The notes beneath the pieces were generated by a model. The model saw only the letters and a program-made list of their open reading frames with translations, searched no databases and was not told the origin of the DNA. Made by a program: the position numbers and the translations under genes. From Armatimonadota bacterium (GTDB taxonomy: Bacteria; Armatimonadota; UBA5829; DTJY01), in NCBI GenBank assembly GCA_029907255.1, contig JARYMF010000004.1, positions 186,001-250,000 of the forward strand: a stretch of 64,000 nucleotides of DNA, given 5' to 3'. Of this stretch, positions 61,650 to 64,000 are shown one piece after another (the stretch's first letter is position 1; every line of letters begins with the position of its first letter).

Positions 61650-62615
61650 TTAATTTTGCTCAACCTTATTTCCCAATTTACTCATAAATTCATTAAGAGA
61701 TAACATATCGCCAACACTGTGCACCTCAGCCGAGCTAACAGTTCGCTTGATAAGACCAGCAAGCACCTTACCTGGTCCTATCTCTACATATATTTCAACG
61801 CCGTCAGCCTCCATGCGTCGAATAGTTTCTTCCCAACGAACGCTTCCAATAATTTGCTGCGCTAGGGTATCTCTAATTTCATCGCTCTTTTGAACATAAT
61901 CCGCTGTAAAATTTGCAATTATGGGAACCCTAGCATCTTTTAGAGCAGTTTTCTTCAACTCTTCAGCCAATGCCTTCGCAGCAGGACTCATAAGCCGCGA
62001 GTGGAACGCTCCGCTAACATTCAGTGGAACGACCTTCCGTGCGCCAGCCACTTGGGCGTATTCTAGGGCTAGCTCAACCGCCTTGGTTTCGCCTGAAATA
62101 ACAATTTGGCCTGGCGAGTTGTAGTTGGCAACATCAATAATGCCTGCACTGCTTGCACGACTGCAGACCCCAACCACCTCATCTGCATCAAGGCCAATAA
62201 TCGCTGCCATAGTACCTGGCTGCTTCAAGCCAGCTTCTTGCATCAGCTCTCCCCTCTTGCGAACTAGGCGCAATGCATCTTCGAATGACAACGCCCCGGC
62301 CGCTACTATGGCAGCATACTCGCCAATGCTGTGACCGGCAACTACATCAGGCCTAATGCCTTGCTTCTCTATAAGACGAAGAATGGCTATGCTGGTTGTG
62401 AAGATGGCTGGCTGTGTGTTAGAGGTGAGACGAAGTTCGTCCTCCGGCCCCAAAAAGCAGAGCTGGCTAAGATTGAACCCTAAAATACGGTCGGCATTTT
62501 CATAAATCTCCCGAACCTCCGGAAATCCTTCATAAAGGTCTTTCCCCATGCCAACATACTGCGAACCCTGGCCTGGGAATACGAAAGCAATTTTTCTCAT
62601 GTTTTGGGTTAGCAT
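61650..62615 (-). CDS. fabD: Malonyl-CoA:ACP transacylase
   Basis: A 321-residue enzyme that loads malonyl groups from CoA onto ACP. The nucleophile is Ser96 in AGHSIGEYAAI and the partner His205 in GAFHSRLMSP; PGQGSQYVGMG near the start and GKVLAGLIKR near the end are conserved. ATG 62615 with AGGAAG upstream; a second ATG five codons in (62600, directly MRKIAFVFPGQGSQ) would put the active residues at 91/200, close to the E. coli numbers, so the start may be there. Starts 13 bases after fabH. Confidence 0.97.
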   Translation of the reverse strand: MLTQNMRKIAFVFPGQGSQYVGMGKDLYEGFPEVREIYENADRILGFNLSQLCFLGPEDELRLTSNTQPAIFTTSIAILRLIEKQGIRPDVVAGHSIGEYAAIVAAGALSFEDALRLVRKRGELMQEAGLKQPGTMAAIIGLDADEVVGVCSRASSAGIIDVANYNSPGQIVISGETKAVELALEYAQVAGARKVVPLNVSGAFHSRLMSPAAKALAEELKKTALKDARVPIIANFTADYVQKSDEIRDTLAQQIIGSVRWEETIRRMEADGVEIYVEIGPGKVLAGLIKRTVSSAEVHSVGDMLSLNEFMSKLGNKVEQN

Positions 62616-62628
62616 AGAAGCTCGCTTC

Positions 62629-63642
62629 CTATTCTTTCAAATATGGCATTGTCCACTTTATTACACCGGCCGCCCATGTTAGCCCTGCGCCGAATCCTAC
62701 TACCACGACTACATCGCCATACTTAAGGCGCCCCTGCTGATATGCTTCGTCCAAAGCCAGCGGTATCGACGCCGCCGATGTGTTCCCATAGCTCTGAACA
62801 TTAACAAAAACCTTCTCAGGTGGAAGGTTCAATCGCTCTGCCGCCGCCTCAATTATACGAATATTTGCTTGGTGAGGGACGAAGAGGCTAACATCTTCCG
62901 GCGTCAAGCCTGAAGATGCCAATGCTGCTAGCGAGGCTTCACCCATTATTCTGACGGCGAACTTGAAAACTTCTCTGCCTTCCATCTTAATGTAATGTTG
63001 GCGGTTGAGCACTGTTTCTTCGCTTGGAGGATTCTTTGACCCTCCTGCGGGAATTTTCAGCAGGTCGCCGCCAGATCCATCGGCACCGAGACAAAAAGAC
63101 AGCAAACCCATATCAGGTTCCACAGGTGCAACCACAGCCGCACCAGCAGCATCACCAAAGAGGACACAGGTAGAACGATCGGTCCAATCTGTAAAGCTGG
63201 AAAGAACATCTACACCAACAACCAGGATTTTTTCATATGCGCCTGTCTCGATGAATTGGGCTGCGGTTGAAAGAGAATAAACCCATCCAGAACAGCCAGC
63301 CTGAAGGTCAAAAGCGGCGGCATTCTTGGCTCCTATTCGGTCCTGAATTAGACAAGAAGTTGCTGGGAAGGGATAATCACCGGTTATTGTGGCGCAGATT
63401 ATTAAATCAAGCTTTTCTGCAGGCAGTGATGCAGTCGATAACGCTTTCTTCGCGGCTTCAACTGCAAGGTCGGAGGCCGCCATTCCATTTTCAACTATGC
63501 GCCTTTCACGAATTCCCGACCTTGTGACAATCCATTCGTTCGTCGTATCTACAATCTTCTCCAAATCGGCATTGGTGAGAACTTTCTGCGGAGCAAATGA
63601 CCCTATTCCTACTATCCCCGCGCGTCGTGATTTATGCGCCAT
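62629..63642 (-). CDS. fabH: 3-oxoacyl-ACP synthase III (FabH)
   Basis: A 337-residue initiating ketosynthase condensing acetyl-CoA with malonyl-ACP. The triad is Cys117 (DLQAGCSGWVY), His257 (VPHQANIRII) and Asn287 (YGNTSAASIP). TTNEWIVTRSGIRERRI near the N-terminus binds CoA. ATG with AGGAG upstream, 13 bases after plsX, the usual plsX-fabH order. Confidence 0.97.
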   Translation of the reverse strand: MAHKSRRAGIVGIGSFAPQKVLTNADLEKIVDTTNEWIVTRSGIRERRIVENGMAASDLAVEAAKKALSTASLPAEKLDLIICATITGDYPFPATSCLIQDRIGAKNAAAFDLQAGCSGWVYSLSTAAQFIETGAYEKILVVGVDVLSSFTDWTDRSTCVLFGDAAGAAVVAPVEPDMGLLSFCLGADGSGGDLLKIPAGGSKNPPSEETVLNRQHYIKMEGREVFKFAVRIMGEASLAALASSGLTPEDVSLFVPHQANIRIIEAAAERLNLPPEKVFVNVQSYGNTSAASIPLALDEAYQQGRLKYGDVVVVVGFGAGLTWAAGVIKWTMPYLKE

Positions 63643-63655
63643 GTGCTCTCCTATC

Positions 63656-64000
63656 CTAGTAATTATCTTTCACGTTGGGAGGTTGGTTCGGCAAGGCTTT
63701 CCCTTCAGCACTTAATTCTTGCTCGTAATGTTTTATTCTTGCGTCAGGCTGGTCATCTCCTCTGCACGCAAGACCCCTCTGCTGTAGTGCCGTACTAATG
63801 CACCCAACTACATTATTCTCAACGGCTTTTGCAGCTGCCCGTATTGCATTTCGGATAGCCCGGCCGTTCGACCTCCCATGACCGATAACGCACACGCCAT
63901 TTACGCCAAGTAGAGGCGCGCCGCCATACTCGGCATAGTCAAGCTTGGATTTGGCTCGCCTGAGGGCTGGCATTGCAAGCAGAGCTCCTATCTTGGAAAC
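63656..64000 (-). CDS. plsX: Phosphate acyltransferase PlsX, C-terminal part (truncated by window)
   Basis: The last 114 codons of PlsX, which makes acyl-phosphate from acyl-ACP for phospholipid synthesis. The frame is open to the window edge, so the internal ATG at 63973 is not the start. Diagnostic stretch: [19 protein letters not shown], then [21 protein letters not shown] and the AIRNAI helix. After that, a tail of about 40 residues is longer than usual for PlsX and rich in charged residues. It heads the fab operon on the minus strand. Confidence 0.93.
   Translation of the reverse strand, partial: VSKIGALLAMPALRRAKSKLDYAEYGGAPLLGVNGVCVIGHGRSNGRAIRNAIRAAAKAVENNVVGCISTALQQRGLACRGDDQPDARIKHYEQELSAEGKALPNQPPNVKDNY

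Overview
The window reads as chromosomal DNA of a free-living, probably anaerobic or microaerophilic, saccharolytic bacterium with roughly balanced GC. Exported proteins with Tat or Sec signals, a formylglycine-type sulfatase, Gfo/Idh/MocA and BNR/sialidase-like proteins, many TIM-barrel glycosidase-like proteins and orphan STN-domain proteins suggest a diderm lineage such as Armatimonadota. A spore-protein-like (SASP) gene and a 6S-like RNA next to rarA hint at a Terrabacteria affiliation. The phylum is an inference; no rRNA is present.

Layout. 1-16990: a glycan-degradation region (glycosidase-like proteins, sulfatase, MFS exporter, SGNH hydrolase, oxidoreductase, nitroreductase, cold-shock protein). 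It is interrupted at 6169-8352 by a radical SAM/SPASM gene and selD. selD is itself a selenoprotein gene: the UGA at 7351-7353 is read as Sec17 and is followed by a bacterial SECIS hairpin. 17100-19650: small membrane/zinc-ribbon proteins, a 26-residue lipoprotein and pyrimidine-nucleoside phosphorylase. 19790-25121: two paralogous exported STN-domain proteins, a 6S-like RNA and rarA. 25217-29390: glyS, a CAP-domain protein and proS. 29397-33906: galK, galT, a ROK kinase and a sialidase-like protein. 34050-37802: two family-2 glycosyltransferases, an exported protein and a LysE exporter. 37841-43645: a second STN pair (one fused to a GHL10-like barrel) with a P-loop kinase, then tsaB and serA behind back-to-back promoters. 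43646-47713: a structured intergenic region, a 1030-residue multidomain exported protein and a possible small RNA. 47720-49886: an operon marR-like / iscU / nfu / cysE with a dyad operator. 50060-54537: the SASP-like gene and an iorA-iorB-paaK-ACT operon. 54669-64000: a BNR protein, then mtnP, rnc, an aminotransferase, a zinc-ribbon protein and the fatty-acid cluster fabF-acpP-fabG-fabD-fabH-plsX, all on the minus strand.

How the genes fit together. The exported hydrolases, sulfatase and sialidase-like proteins would release sugars that GalK, GalT and the ROK kinase feed into glycolysis. The ior/paaK set oxidises aryl-pyruvates to aryl-CoA with ferredoxin, which needs the Fe-S proteins supplied by the iscU/nfu/cysE operon. 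Sigma-70-like promoters (TTGACA / TATAAT, 16-18 bp spacing) are recognisable before many units, and Shine-Dalgarno sequences were used to correct about fifteen start codons. The least expected items are the selenoprotein SelD, the two STN pairs, the MarR-controlled Fe-S/cysteine operon and the SASP-like gene.
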